Positions 19,017 through 28,832 are shown, counted from the first letter of the stretch. The stretch is 64,000 nucleotides of DNA from Shewanella oneidensis MR-1 (GCF_000146165.2 NC_004347.2:3506790-3570789), one strand, 5' to 3'. Made by a program: numbers and translations. Notes: generated by a model from the letters alone, not told the origin.

Positions 19017-19526
19017 ATGACAGTAATCAATACCAATAGCTATGCGGCAATTGCACTGAGTCAGTTAAAATCAGCTCAAACCCAGCAGAATCAAGCCGTA
19101 TCAAGCGGCGCCGCAAGTACTAGCACTCAAACGACTGCTCCCCAAGATACTGTGACACTATCAAGCAACCACTCTCGCGACGCCGAAACAAGGGATACTT
19201 ATAGTCAGTTAGCGCCCTGCGCCAAACAAAACTACAACACCAATGTGCAAAATATTGCCGGCGCTACAGAAACTAAAAAACCGGATAATAGATTAGAAGC
19301 AGCCATGCTAGCGATCCTCGACAAACGCACTGGTGTTGACAGGGAAAAACTTAAAGAGATAGATGAGGAGATAGCCAAAATAGCTGGCGATAACAACTTA
19401 TCCGAAGAGGAAAAGGCAAAACAAATTGAATTACTGCAGGCAAAAAAAGAGAAACTGATTAGAGAAGCCTCCGAGAAAAATGAAGAGCGGCAACGCAATA
19501 ACCAATCTGAAGTGTATTTTAGTTAA
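19017..19526 (+). CDS. Hypothetical protein with DTVTLSS motif and coiled-coil tail
   Basis: 169 residues, no signal peptide or membrane segment. Residues 1-60 are Ser/Thr/Gln/Ala-rich, starting MTVINTNSYAAIALSQLKSA and containing PQDTVTLSSNHS. Residues 95-165 are a strongly charged heptad-like helix (KLKEIDEEIAKIAGD, KQIELLQAKKEKL). The TVTLS motif recurs in the protein at 40618-41046 and in flagellar regulators such as FlgM. With the sigma-54-type promoter this hints at a flagellar or motility link, unproven. A GC hairpin (CCGCCCT/AGGGCGG, 19598-19616) without a T-run follows. Confidence 0.7.
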   Translation: MTVINTNSYAAIALSQLKSAQTQQNQAVSSGAASTSTQTTAPQDTVTLSSNHSRDAETRDTYSQLAPCAKQNYNTNVQNIAGATETKKPDNRLEAAMLAILDKRTGVDREKLKEIDEEIAKIAGDNNLSEEEKAKQIELLQAKKEKLIREASEKNEERQRNNQSEVYFS

Positions 19527-19659
19527 CTGGCCGAGCTGAATGGCAAGCATAACTAGCCAACCTCATCGTCATGCAAAGCCATTGGCGAAAGGATTGTCCG
19601 CCCTATCGAAGGGCGGCTCGCTATCCAAATAAAAGCTTAAACAACCCTAGTCGCCTTAA

Positions 19660-20889
19660 TTAGCGCTTTTTACCACCTAAGGCGCGTTTTTTAGCCCGTT
19701 GTTTTTGAGCGGCTTTGCTATTGCGTCTCGGCTCGGGGAGCATTTTGTTAAAATCAGGTTCAAAGCCGGGATACCATTGTTGTGGCAGACGTTTATCGAG
19801 CAGTGTCTCGACCTCTTCTAGCAGTAGCGCATCTTCTTGGCTAAAAAGCGTAATTGCCAAACCAGCGCTACCGGCCCGGCCAGTTCGACCGATACGGTGA
19901 ATATAATCTTCAGCAATAAACGGCAATTCGAAATTAATCACATACTGTAGCTCGGCAATATCGAGCCCTCTGGCAGCCACATCGGTGGCAACTAAGACTT
20001 GCACAAGTCCTTGTTTAAATTCCTGTAATACTTTTTCTCGTGCACCTTGGGATAAATCGCCGTGGAAGGACTGCGTCGCCACCCCTAGCTTATTAAGTTG
20101 GGCTGTTAACTTATCGACCCCTTGTTTAGTGCGGCTAAATATCAACACTTGCTGCCAGTTTTTGCTGCGGACTAAATGACTGACAAATTCAGTTTTACGA
20201 TCGCTATCAATGGCATAGACCCGCTGCTCTATCTGGGCTGCGGTCGTATTAGGTTTAGCCACTTCAATCCGTTTGGGGTCACGCAGGAGATTTTTACTAA
20301 AACTAAAAATCGAATCATCCAAGGTGGCGGAAAACAGCAGGGTTTGTCTCTGGGCTGGCACTTGTTTTAGCACGGCTTGGATTTCATCCATAAATCCCAT
20401 ATCAAGCATACGGTCGGCTTCATCAAATACCAGTGTGTTCAATTGGTTAAGATTAAGTGCACCTTGACGCAAATGATCAAGCAAGCGGCCAGGGGTTGCA
20501 ATCAAGACATCAATCCCTGCGTTAAACACCGCTTGCTGCGCTTCAATACTGACTCCGCCATAGGCAATCCCTACACGAATATCTGTTCCTTTCGCATATT
20601 TTACAAAGCTTTGCTGAACTTGTAGTGCCAACTCCCTCGTCGGCACTAAAACTAAGGCGCGGATTGCTTTCGCCGCGTGATCGCTTTGGTTATCAGCCAT
20701 TAACAACTGCAGAATCGGTAAGGCAAAGGCTGCGGTTTTCCCCGTTCCTGTTTGAGCCCCCGCCATGACATCTTGTTTTGTTAAGATCGCGGGAATAGCC
20801 TCGACTTGAATAGGCGTTGGCTGCTGATAGCCAAGTTCAGCTAAGGTGTCCACTAATTGGGTATTTAAAGAAAGCGCGCTAAAAGACAT
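19660..20889 (-). CDS. rhlE: DEAD-box ATP-dependent RNA helicase (RhlE-like)
   Basis: 409 residues. Motifs in order: Q-motif (QQPTPIQVEAIP), Walker A (AGAQTGTGKTAAFALP), PTRELA, GG and TPGR, VFDEADRMLDMGF, SAT (LLFSATLDD), ATDVAARGLDI and HRIGRTGRAG. A short basic tail (RAKKRALGGKKR) likely helps RNA binding. RhlE-type helicases act in ribosome assembly and RNA decay. Shewanella has several DEAD-box paralogues, so the exact symbol is a best guess. Single gene. Confidence 0.92.
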   Translation of the reverse strand: MSFSALSLNTQLVDTLAELGYQQPTPIQVEAIPAILTKQDVMAGAQTGTGKTAAFALPILQLLMADNQSDHAAKAIRALVLVPTRELALQVQQSFVKYAKGTDIRVGIAYGGVSIEAQQAVFNAGIDVLIATPGRLLDHLRQGALNLNQLNTLVFDEADRMLDMGFMDEIQAVLKQVPAQRQTLLFSATLDDSIFSFSKNLLRDPKRIEVAKPNTTAAQIEQRVYAIDSDRKTEFVSHLVRSKNWQQVLIFSRTKQGVDKLTAQLNKLGVATQSFHGDLSQGAREKVLQEFKQGLVQVLVATDVAARGLDIAELQYVINFELPFIAEDYIHRIGRTGRAGSAGLAITLFSQEDALLLEEVETLLDKRLPQQWYPGFEPDFNKMLPEPRRNSKAAQKQRAKKRALGGKKR

Positions 20890-20996
20890 GAAACATCACC
20901 AAAAGCAATCATGTCGCAATGTTAGCAGACCGGACTGACAGCGACCAGTTTACGATCGCCTCAGTCACATCATGCAGCTCAATCACGGCCTAATTA

Positions 20997-23636
20997 TTAC
21001 TTAAGTTTGGTAAAAAAGGCCTCAACATCCGCCGGTAATTGTGGGCGACTAAAGAGATAACCCTGTGCTTGATCGCAAAGGTTTTGAGTTAAAAAGTCGG
21101 CTTGCTCAGCAGTTTCGACGCCTTCAGCCACGATTTCTAACTTTAAAGCATGGCCAAGTACAATCACCGCTTTAGCAATGGCGGTATTGTTGGTATCGAA
21201 GGGAATATCGCGAACGAAGGACTGATCGATTTTAAGCTTATGAATGGGAAGCTTTTTCAAATAATTAAGTGATGAATAACCTGTACCAAAATCATCCACT
21301 GAAAGCACGATGCCCAGATCGCCTAACAATTTTAAATCACGTATCGCAACATCTGGATTGTTCATCATCACGCTTTCAGTCACTTCAAGCTCCAGACAAG
21401 TGGCAGGTAAGCCAGTTTGCGTTAGGATACGTTTTACATCCTCTACAAAGGAGTTGCGTTGCAACTGCTGCCCTGCGACGTTAACCGCAATCCGACCAAA
21501 CTGTTTACCCGCGGCCAACCAATGCACGCCTTGCTGACAGGCGGTTTCAAGCACCCACAAACCAATATCGTAAATTAAGCCACTTTTCTCGGCGACGGGA
21601 ATAAACACACTCGGCGAAATTTGCCCTAAAATCGGATCGTTCCAACGCAATAGCGCCTCAACACCAACAGTTTTACGGGTCACTAGATCCACTTTGGGCT
21701 GATACATCAAATACAACGCATTTTGCTCAAGCGCACCATAGAGCGCACTCTGCAATTTTAAATGTTCGATTGACTCTTTGGTTAACGATTCAGTGTAAAA
21801 GGCATAGTTATTTCGCCCCTCACTCTTAGCACGATACATGGCAGCATCAGCATTGCGTAACAGCGTATCGGCGTTACTCCCATCACTTGGGTAGAGGGAT
21901 ACTCCCATGGTGGCGGTTAAACGCAAATGATCCCCAGTGCTTACCACAAAGGGCTGCTCAAACACTTGTCGTAATTGGTTAATTGCCGCGGTTGCATCCT
22001 CATGATATTGAATGCCCGAGATCAGCGCCACAAACTCATCGCTACCAATCCGTGACAACACGTCTTGCTCTTGCAACTGGCTACGAAGGCGCTTTGCAAG
22101 TTCCACCAGCATTTCATCGCCAATGCTATGGCCAAAACTGTCATTAATGTGTTTAAACAAATCGACATCGATAAAGACTGTCGCTAACTGTGAATTAAGC
22201 CTTTTCGCATGCATAATTTCTTGCTTAAGCTGTATCATCAACTTCATGCGATTAGGTAAGTGGGTAAGTGGATCAAAATAAGCTAAATGAGCAAGCTGCG
22301 CTTCACTCTGTTTTTGAGCGGAGATATCGGCAAATACTGCGACAAAATAGCGGATCTCCCCCACCTCATCATAAATGGCACTGATCGTGATATTTTGCGG
22401 AAAAATAGTGCCGTCTTTACGCCGATTCCAAATTTCACCATTCCACTTACCGCCTCCGAGTAAGTTATTCCACATGGTTTCAAAAAAGGCTTTCTCGTGG
22501 CGGCCAGAATTAAATAAGCGTGGATTTTGCCCAAGTAACTCTTCCCGCGAGTACCCCGTGATCTCATAAAAGGCACCATTAACATCGGTAATATTACCGT
22601 GCCTATCTGTCACCACGACACCTTCGAAGGAGTGTTTAAAAACATTGGTGGCGAGGGTAAGTTGTTCTTCCACTTCTTTATGTTTAGAGATATTACGGGT
22701 CATGCCTATCACCCCCGCCAATTCTCCATCGGGCGTTAAGGCGGGGAGTTTGAGGGTTTCAAGCCATAGGTGGTTGTTTTTATTTTCACCATCCAAACAT
22801 TCAGCAACAATAATCGGCGCCCCAGCCTCAATGGCGAGCCTGTCACCATTGAGAAAAATATCTGCAATCGCTTTGCCAAATAAATCTTCGTCCGTCTTGC
22901 CGACAATGTCACTGCGGGGTAAATCCCAAGCTTTTTCAACACTTTGGTTGCAAATGGTATAAACACCCTCGGTATTTTTGACCCAAATATGCTCTTCAAA
23001 ACTGTCGATAAAGGTTTGTAAGTCAATAATATCAATCGATTGTGCATCACCGCGTAACACGGTCATTTGTTGTCGTTGCGCTCTATGCAACTCGCTCAAA
23101 TTAAGCTGCAGACTATTTACAGTAAGGGATGCGAGTTGCAGCGCCTTATCATCTAACTGCAAAGCCGCCTTATGATATAAACAAAATACGCCAAAATGCG
23201 CGCCAGAACTCCAGATAATGGGCAGATAAATCAAGCTTCCAAGCCCTGCATCACGCCACTGGGGCATCGCTTTTACATCTGGGATCAACGCCTGTTGATA
23301 TGCAGCAGCATGGCGCACATCCACTGGAAGATTGACCTGGTACTGGCTAAAGGTGCTTGATTCGTTGAAAGGATTATGGGGAGCGGCGCGGGTAGATGAG
23401 GTATTAACTTTAGGCGTGGCGTTTTGGTAAAGGTTTAAATGTGCTTTATGATTAAAATGCCGTATTAGTGCTTCAATATCATCTTGTTGGCACAGTTCAG
23501 ACTGGATTAACTGACGATATTCACCTGCTGCATTCACTTTTAAAATCACCGCATATGACTGAGTGATATCGGCAACCAACTGTAAGTCATTTGCCCAATC
23601 TGTTAACTGCTTTTGTGAAATTGCACAATCAATCAT
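20997..23636 (-). CDS. GAF-PAS-PAS-GGDEF-EAL cyclic-di-GMP signalling protein
   Basis: 879 residues, no clear membrane segment, so a soluble sensor. Order: GAF-like N terminus (about 10-180), PAS (about 205-325, DSFEEHIWVKNTEG), PAS (about 330-450, FEGVVVTDRHGNITDVNGAF), GGDEF (about 455-610), EAL (about 625-875). The diguanylate cyclase signature reads SRIGSDEF, a variant of GGDEF. The phosphodiesterase residues look complete: VEALLRW, ELEVTESVMMNN, DDFGTGYSSL, KIDQSFVRD, VAEGVET. Net c-di-GMP degradation is therefore the likelier activity. The second PAS (FNSGRHEKAFFETMW) resembles oxygen- or redox-sensing PAS domains. Confidence 0.93.
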   Translation of the reverse strand: MIDCAISQKQLTDWANDLQLVADITQSYAVILKVNAAGEYRQLIQSELCQQDDIEALIRHFNHKAHLNLYQNATPKVNTSSTRAAPHNPFNESSTFSQYQVNLPVDVRHAAAYQQALIPDVKAMPQWRDAGLGSLIYLPIIWSSGAHFGVFCLYHKAALQLDDKALQLASLTVNSLQLNLSELHRAQRQQMTVLRGDAQSIDIIDLQTFIDSFEEHIWVKNTEGVYTICNQSVEKAWDLPRSDIVGKTDEDLFGKAIADIFLNGDRLAIEAGAPIIVAECLDGENKNNHLWLETLKLPALTPDGELAGVIGMTRNISKHKEVEEQLTLATNVFKHSFEGVVVTDRHGNITDVNGAFYEITGYSREELLGQNPRLFNSGRHEKAFFETMWNNLLGGGKWNGEIWNRRKDGTIFPQNITISAIYDEVGEIRYFVAVFADISAQKQSEAQLAHLAYFDPLTHLPNRMKLMIQLKQEIMHAKRLNSQLATVFIDVDLFKHINDSFGHSIGDEMLVELAKRLRSQLQEQDVLSRIGSDEFVALISGIQYHEDATAAINQLRQVFEQPFVVSTGDHLRLTATMGVSLYPSDGSNADTLLRNADAAMYRAKSEGRNNYAFYTESLTKESIEHLKLQSALYGALEQNALYLMYQPKVDLVTRKTVGVEALLRWNDPILGQISPSVFIPVAEKSGLIYDIGLWVLETACQQGVHWLAAGKQFGRIAVNVAGQQLQRNSFVEDVKRILTQTGLPATCLELEVTESVMMNNPDVAIRDLKLLGDLGIVLSVDDFGTGYSSLNYLKKLPIHKLKIDQSFVRDIPFDTNNTAIAKAVIVLGHALKLEIVAEGVETAEQADFLTQNLCDQAQGYLFSRPQLPADVEAFFTKLK

Positions 23637-24177
23637 AAGCTTACTAACTATAGCCTCTACAATCCCATGTTAACTGAGAGCTAAAAGCGCCCTCCACTAA
23701 AACACAGCACTTACAGCAACCATTGATAACTCACCATCAGACGGTAACCAATACTAGGTTCAACAGCCAAAACGAGTAACAATCCTACATCTGGTTCGCA
23801 GATATTACCGCAGACACTCAATCATCGTCATTCACTAATACATAAATATTTGACTTATTTGCTGATTACTTTGTTCAGATAATGCGATTTAAACAGCATC
23901 GCAACAAACAGAACGCTTACTGGTAAAGGTTAAGCTGACAGTGTTCAAAAAATGGACAAACTACGAACGATTTAGCCAACAGTCATTTGCATTCGATTAC
24001 AAACTTACTTGTCTTGATTTTGTATGCATCAATCTACCAGAACAAACAAATCCGCATTTCAAGACAGCAGTACGCTCGCGCAAGATTATTTGAACAGAAA
24101 TTACCGCATTTTCATTGACAATAACATTATCCTATTGTCTACAATGGAAATAATCAGGAAGAAAAACAAGGATCTTT
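23637..24177. other. Intergenic region between divergent GGDEF-EAL and Lon-like genes
   Basis: About 540 bases without a supported gene; short frames overlap the promoter area only. TTGACA at 24116 with a TACAAT-like element 19 bases later may be the promoter of the Lon-like gene, but the spacing is long. Confidence 0.4.
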
Positions 24178-26598
24178 ATGCCTACCGTGCCTACAGTCGT
24201 ACCCGCCATCCCATTAACGAGTCAGCAGATTTATCGAAGGTCCGAACTTCAACAGCTTAGTGCTGAATGCCACTCTACTGCCCAGCTCACGCCACTTGAT
24301 GATATTGTCGGTCAAGAACGCGCCCAGCAGGCGGTAGAATTTGCCATGGGGATCAAAGAAAAGGGCTATAACATTTACGCTATCGGACAAAATGGTCTCG
24401 GTAAACGCACCATGATGTTGCGCTATCTCAATCGCCATGATCCGATTGAACCCGCGTTATTTGACTGGTGCTATGTGGTGAACTTTGACGATACCCGTAG
24501 CCCCAAAGTATTAAAACTCACCGCAGGTACGGGGCTAGAATTTAAGAAATCCATCGAAAAACTTATGCTCAAATTGGTGAGGGCATTACCCTTAGCCTTT
24601 GATAACGAAATGTATTATGCAAGGGCAGAAAAACTCAAAAGCCAACTGACACAAAAACAAGAAGCCGTACTCACAGAGTTAAGTGAAGAAGCAAAACAAA
24701 AAAACATTAGTCTGAGTTTAACCATGCAGGGGGATTATCAAATGATCGCCCTCAACGGTGACGAGCCCCATGATGAAGCCACTTTCAGCGCCCTCACTGA
24801 AGCCGAGCGTAATCAATTTGAAAGTAATATCAATGGGCTAGAAGTAAAACTAAGAAGCATTATCCGCCAAAATACCGAATGGGAAGAAGAGTTTAGTGAT
24901 ACCCAGCAGGAACACGATGAACAAGTTGCTAAGGATGTGTTGGTACACTTTTTTAAACCTTTGAAGGATAAATACAAACACCAACCTGATGTCAGAGCAT
25001 TTTTAACCGGCATGCAGGCAGATATCCTAAGTAATTTAGATATTTTCCTTGAAGAAAGTGAAGAACAACTCGCCCTTGCCTACGCCTCACTTGAAAAGAA
25101 AATGCCCCGCCGTTATCAGGTCAATGTACTTGTGAGCCAAGGCGAGCAGAAATACCCCATCGTCGTAGAAGAAAGCCCTAGCTACCACAGCCTGTTTGGT
25201 TATGTTGAAAACGCCACCTTTAGAGGCACAGTGTTTACCGACTTCTCATTGATCCGCCCTGGTAGCTTACACAAGGCAAACGGCGGCGTACTGTTAATGG
25301 ACGCCATAAAAGTGCTTGAACGCCCCTATGTTTGGGATGGTTTAAAGCGAGCATTACGCTCTCGCAAGTTGGATCTGAGTTCATTAGAGCGGGAAGTCTC
25401 ACTGTCGGGCACCATTTCATTAGCACCGGAACCGATCCCGCTGGATGTAAAAATCATCCTATTTGGTGACCATGAAACCTATCAACTATTACAGCATTAT
25501 GATGCTGATTTCATTGAACTATTTAGGGTAACTGCCGACTTTGAAGATGTCATGGACAGAAGTGACGCCTCCGAAGCCCACTACGCCCGATTTATTTCCA
25601 GTATCGTCCACGATAACAACATGTTGCACTGCGACCGCAGCGCCATTGCACGCATCATTGAATACAGCTCACGTGAGGCGCAGGATCAACAAAAGCTCTC
25701 GCTCCACTCCGCCAATATTGCCAACCTATTACGGGAATCAAACTTTTGCGCTAAAGCCGTATCAAGTAAGCGAATTGAAAAACAACATGTTGAACAAGCG
25801 CTAAAAAATCAACAGAAGCGCGTCTCCCGTCTACACGACAATATTATGGAAAGCTTTGTTAATGGCACGACGCTAATCAATACTCACGATAAAGTCGTTG
25901 GTCAAATCAATGCATTATCTGTTGTTTCCACTTCAGAACATCAATTTGGTCTGCCTAATCGTATCACTGCCACGACTGCTTATGGCAAGGGGGAAGTCCT
26001 GGATATCGAACACAGGGTCAAACTTGGTGGGCGTATTCATTCTAAGGGCGTACTGATCCTCACCGCCTATTTAGCCTCGGTGTTAGGTAAAACCGCGCAA
26101 ATTCCCCTCACCACTTACCTCACCTTCGAGCAATCCTACAGCGGTGTCGATGGTGATAGTGCTTCAATGGCCGAATGCTGTGCCATTATCTCGGCCATCA
26201 GTGAGTTGCCCTTAAGACAAGATATTGCCATTACTGGCTCAATGAATCAGTTTGGTGAGGCTCAACCTATCGGCGGCGTTAATGAGAAAATTGAAGGCTT
26301 TTTCGATGTGTGTCAAATCAAGGGCAGAACCTCGAGTCAAGGGGTGATTATTCCCGAGTCGAATATCGCTAACTTAATGTTACGCCAAGATATTGTTGAA
26401 GCAGTTGAACGTGGTGAATTCCATATTTGGGCGATTAACCATGTCACTCAAGCGATGACCTTGCTATTAGGTAAAACCGCAGCAACAGTACAAACCAATG
26501 AGAGTAAACACATAGATCAATATGCACCGGAGTGCATTTTTGGCATTGCCCAGCAAAAACTTAATGCCTTAAGAGCACTCAGTAAAACCAATTCATAG
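24178..26598 (+). CDS. Lon-family ATP-dependent protease (YcbZ/LonB-like)
   Basis: 806 residues; ribosome site AAGGATC before the ATG. An AAA+ region begins at about 40 (PLDDIVGQERAQQAVEFAMG; Walker A GQNGLGKRTMM) and is interrupted by a long helical insert (about 130-290), as in the YcbZ branch. GGVLLMDAIKVLERPYVW is the Walker B region. The C-terminal protease domain has the catalytic Ser in GVDGDSASMAE and the Lys in GGVNEKIEGF. It differs from classic Lon by lacking the Lon N-terminal substrate domain. Substrates unknown. Single gene ending at the 26627 hairpin. Confidence 0.93.
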   Translation: MPTVPTVVPAIPLTSQQIYRRSELQQLSAECHSTAQLTPLDDIVGQERAQQAVEFAMGIKEKGYNIYAIGQNGLGKRTMMLRYLNRHDPIEPALFDWCYVVNFDDTRSPKVLKLTAGTGLEFKKSIEKLMLKLVRALPLAFDNEMYYARAEKLKSQLTQKQEAVLTELSEEAKQKNISLSLTMQGDYQMIALNGDEPHDEATFSALTEAERNQFESNINGLEVKLRSIIRQNTEWEEEFSDTQQEHDEQVAKDVLVHFFKPLKDKYKHQPDVRAFLTGMQADILSNLDIFLEESEEQLALAYASLEKKMPRRYQVNVLVSQGEQKYPIVVEESPSYHSLFGYVENATFRGTVFTDFSLIRPGSLHKANGGVLLMDAIKVLERPYVWDGLKRALRSRKLDLSSLEREVSLSGTISLAPEPIPLDVKIILFGDHETYQLLQHYDADFIELFRVTADFEDVMDRSDASEAHYARFISSIVHDNNMLHCDRSAIARIIEYSSREAQDQQKLSLHSANIANLLRESNFCAKAVSSKRIEKQHVEQALKNQQKRVSRLHDNIMESFVNGTTLINTHDKVVGQINALSVVSTSEHQFGLPNRITATTAYGKGEVLDIEHRVKLGGRIHSKGVLILTAYLASVLGKTAQIPLTTYLTFEQSYSGVDGDSASMAECCAIISAISELPLRQDIAITGSMNQFGEAQPIGGVNEKIEGFFDVCQIKGRTSSQGVIIPESNIANLMLRQDIVEAVERGEFHIWAINHVTQAMTLLLGKTAATVQTNESKHIDQYAPECIFGIAQQKLNALRALSKTNS

Positions 26599-26626
26599 TC
26601 TCGATTAAACAACAAATACACAAACC

Positions 26627-26653
26627 AAAAGGGTTAGCTTAGCTAACCCTTTT
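26627..26653. terminator. Bidirectional terminator between the Lon-like and OYE genes
   Basis: AAAAGGGTTAGCT / AGCTAACCCTTTT, a 13-bp perfect inverted repeat with A/T tracts on both sides, between two convergent genes. Confidence 0.88.
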
Positions 26654-26674
26654 ATCAGCGTTACGATATAAGCC

Positions 26675-27742
26675 TTAAATTAAACTTGCTAACATCTCGT
26701 CGCTATAAGCCACCAGCTCCTCGCTGTTACGCACTTTAGCCACATAATCAGGGTTAGCAATAAAGGGGCGACCAATTGCAATTAAGTCAAATTTATCCTC
26801 TGCAATTGCCTTGCTTGCAGTCTCTGCACTATAGCTGCCTACACCGACTAGCGTTTTGCCATAGTGAGCACGCACATAACTTGATGCTGTGCCGCCTAAG
26901 TAATCAAATTCGATGCTGTCATCGAAAATACCGATATGCACAAAGGCCAGATCGCGCTTTTCTAACTCAGGAAGTAAGTAATCAAAAACAACACGGTCAC
27001 GACTATCACTTGCCATATTGAAATAGGCCCCGGGGGAAATACGAAGGCCTGTTCTGTCGTGACCAATACGCGCAATAATCGCATCGACAACTTCTAAGGC
27101 AAACCGCGACATATTTACAGGTGTGCCGCCATATTCATCGGTTCGACGGTTACTGTCGTGATGTAAGAATTGATCAATCAAATAGCCATTGGCACCATGG
27201 ATCTCAACACCATCGAACCCCGCTTCAATCGCATTCTCAGCCGCCTTGGCATAATCACGCACCAGCCCCTGAATATCTTCAACTGTTACGGCTTTTGGCG
27301 TCACATAGGTGAGTTCACGCATTCTTGGCACACTGCCTTCAATTTTCTGAGCAGAAGGAGCCAGCACATCACCACCACCGAAGAAATGCGGATGAGCAAC
27401 ACGGCCCGTATGCCATAATTGCACAAAAATCTTACCGCCATTGGCATGCACTGCATCGGTCACTTTACGCCAGCCTGCAATTTGCGCTTGAGTAAAAATA
27501 CCAGGAGTATTTGGGTAGCCTTGGGCATCAGGGCGAATAATGGTGGCCTCGGAGATAATCAACCCCGCCTCAGCACGGCGTGCATAGTAAGCCACCATAT
27601 CATCGGTAGGAACCAAATTTGCATCGGCCATACAGCGCGTTAATGGCGCCATTAAGATACGGTTTTTTAAGGTAATGGTGTCATTAAGCTTGTAGGTGTC
27701 GAATAAATTTTCTACTGAGTTAACTGTATTTTCTATCGTCAT
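26675..27742 (-). CDS. Old yellow enzyme-family alkene reductase (NemA-like)
   Basis: 355 residues, FMN-dependent TIM barrel that reduces activated C=C bonds and nitro compounds with NAD(P)H. Visible: MAPLTRCMAD near the N terminus (flavin-contacting Thr with Cys), the substrate-binding H-x-x-N-x-Y in EIHGANGYLIDQFL, and the phosphate-binding end GVGSYSAETA ... LIAIGRPFIANPDYV. Divergent from a TetR gene with three operator palindromes between them, consistent with induction by electrophiles as in the NemR/NemA system. Confidence 0.93.
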   Translation of the reverse strand: MTIENTVNSVENLFDTYKLNDTITLKNRILMAPLTRCMADANLVPTDDMVAYYARRAEAGLIISEATIIRPDAQGYPNTPGIFTQAQIAGWRKVTDAVHANGGKIFVQLWHTGRVAHPHFFGGGDVLAPSAQKIEGSVPRMRELTYVTPKAVTVEDIQGLVRDYAKAAENAIEAGFDGVEIHGANGYLIDQFLHHDSNRRTDEYGGTPVNMSRFALEVVDAIIARIGHDRTGLRISPGAYFNMASDSRDRVVFDYLLPELEKRDLAFVHIGIFDDSIEFDYLGGTASSYVRAHYGKTLVGVGSYSAETASKAIAEDKFDLIAIGRPFIANPDYVAKVRNSEELVAYSDEMLASLI

Positions 27743-27757
27743 TGGTTTAACCCCATT

Positions 27758-27825
27758 CTTGAATGTACGTTCAAGATATTACTATTTGAATGATCATTCA
27801 AGAACATTTTTGAATGTTTGTTCAA
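27758..27825. promoter_or_regulatory. Three TetR-type operator palindromes
   Basis: Three copies of TTGAATG-N2-(C/G)(A/T)TTCAA-like inverted repeats: 27759-27774 (TTGAATGTACGTTCAA), 27786-27801 (TTGAATGATCATTCAA, a perfect 16-bp palindrome) and 27810-27825 (TTGAATGTTTGTTCAA). Centres are 27 and 24 bases apart. They fill the gap between the OYE and TetR genes and would cover both promoters. Confidence 0.85.
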
Positions 27826-27871
27826 TATTAGGTAGAATCTCCGGCAAGTATAGGTTAGAGGTAAGAATGCA

Positions 27872-28453
27872 ATGCGAAATGCAGAGTTTGATAGGGCACA
27901 AGTGCTCAGAGGGGCAATGGCCGCCTTTATGCGAAAAGGATATACCAAAACCAGCATGCAGGACCTTACCCAAGCCACCGGACTGCACCCTGGGTCCATT
28001 TACTGCGCCTTTAGTAATAAACGTGGGTTGCTCATTGCCGCAATCGAGCAATATCAACAGGATAGAAACGAGCAGTTTAAGCTTATCTTCTCCAACACTC
28101 GACCAGTGCTTAATAATTTAAAAAACTACTTAGACAATGTAGTCGTCGAATGTATCAGTTGCGATAGCCAGCAAGCCTGTTTACTCACCAAGGCATTAAA
28201 TGAAATCGCAGAACAAGATGATGAGATTCAACATATTATCAGCCAGAATTTACAGCTATGGCAGAACGCACTCACCGCACAATTTGAACTGGCAACATCT
28301 CAGGGGATATTGCAGGGAGAGCTCAATAGCGAGCAAAGAGCACAATACCTAATGATGGGCATTTATGGCTTACGAACCTTCGCTCACACTCATCCGCAGG
28401 CAGAGATATTGCAACAATTAGCCAACAAACTGTTTGATGATGTTTGCAGATAA
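27872..28453 (+). CDS. TetR-family transcriptional repressor
   Basis: 193 residues. N-terminal helix-turn-helix at about 10-55 (AAFMRKGYTKTSMQDLTQAT, then GLHPGSIYCAFSNKRGLL). The ligand-binding half contains cysteines (VECISCDSQQACLLTKAL), which could sense electrophiles, as NemR does. GAGGTAAG precedes the ATG. It probably represses itself and the divergent OYE gene through the palindromes at 27758-27825. Confidence 0.92.
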   Translation: MRNAEFDRAQVLRGAMAAFMRKGYTKTSMQDLTQATGLHPGSIYCAFSNKRGLLIAAIEQYQQDRNEQFKLIFSNTRPVLNNLKNYLDNVVVECISCDSQQACLLTKALNEIAEQDDEIQHIISQNLQLWQNALTAQFELATSQGILQGELNSEQRAQYLMMGIYGLRTFAHTHPQAEILQQLANKLFDDVCR

Positions 28454-28541
28454 CTGCTTGTTTTATAAATAAAGACTAAAATATTTTCACTCGTTAGGCC
28501 GCCATTTCCATCAAATTTAAGCGCTGAATAAACATAAAGCA

Positions 28542-28572
28542 AAAGGACGATAAATCAGCTTTATCGTCCTTT
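28542..28572. terminator. Bidirectional terminator between TetR and TIGR02922-type genes
   Basis: AAAGGACGATAAA / TTTATCGTCCTTT, a 13-bp perfect inverted repeat with a five-base loop, between convergent genes. Confidence 0.8.
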
Positions 28573-28607
28573 ATGTAGGTATTTTGCATGTACAATTCTT
28601 GTTTTAA

Positions 28608-28832
28608 TTAACCGATATTTGCCTGCGCAAAAACCCGCTCACCCAGTGAGTTCAATATCTTGCATTCACCTTCTAGCACGGCAATGATGGATTTTCCTTT
28701 TCGAAAACTGGTAGGGATCATTACACGGCCAGACTCACTTACGGGTAAATCTTGTAACACCGCGTTGTGCATAATTAACCCGACTGGTGCATCATAATAC
28801 AAAACGGTAACTGTCGCTTGTGTTGCTTGCAT
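28608..28832 (-). CDS. TIGR02922-type conserved small protein
   Basis: 74 residues. The pattern VTVLYYDAPVGL, then LPVSESGRVMIPTSFRKGKS, then IIAVLEGECKILNSLGERV is one I recognise as the TIGR02922 family of Shewanella and Colwellia. No known function; soluble, no signal. Single gene with a weak AAAGG ribosome site. Confidence 0.75.
   Translation of the reverse strand: MQATQATVTVLYYDAPVGLIMHNAVLQDLPVSESGRVMIPTSFRKGKSIIAVLEGECKILNSLGERVFAQANIG

Noticed and set aside
24024..24260. 78-codon frame before the Lon-like gene
   Set aside because: It overlaps the promoter and the start of the Lon-like gene in another phase without its own ribosome site.
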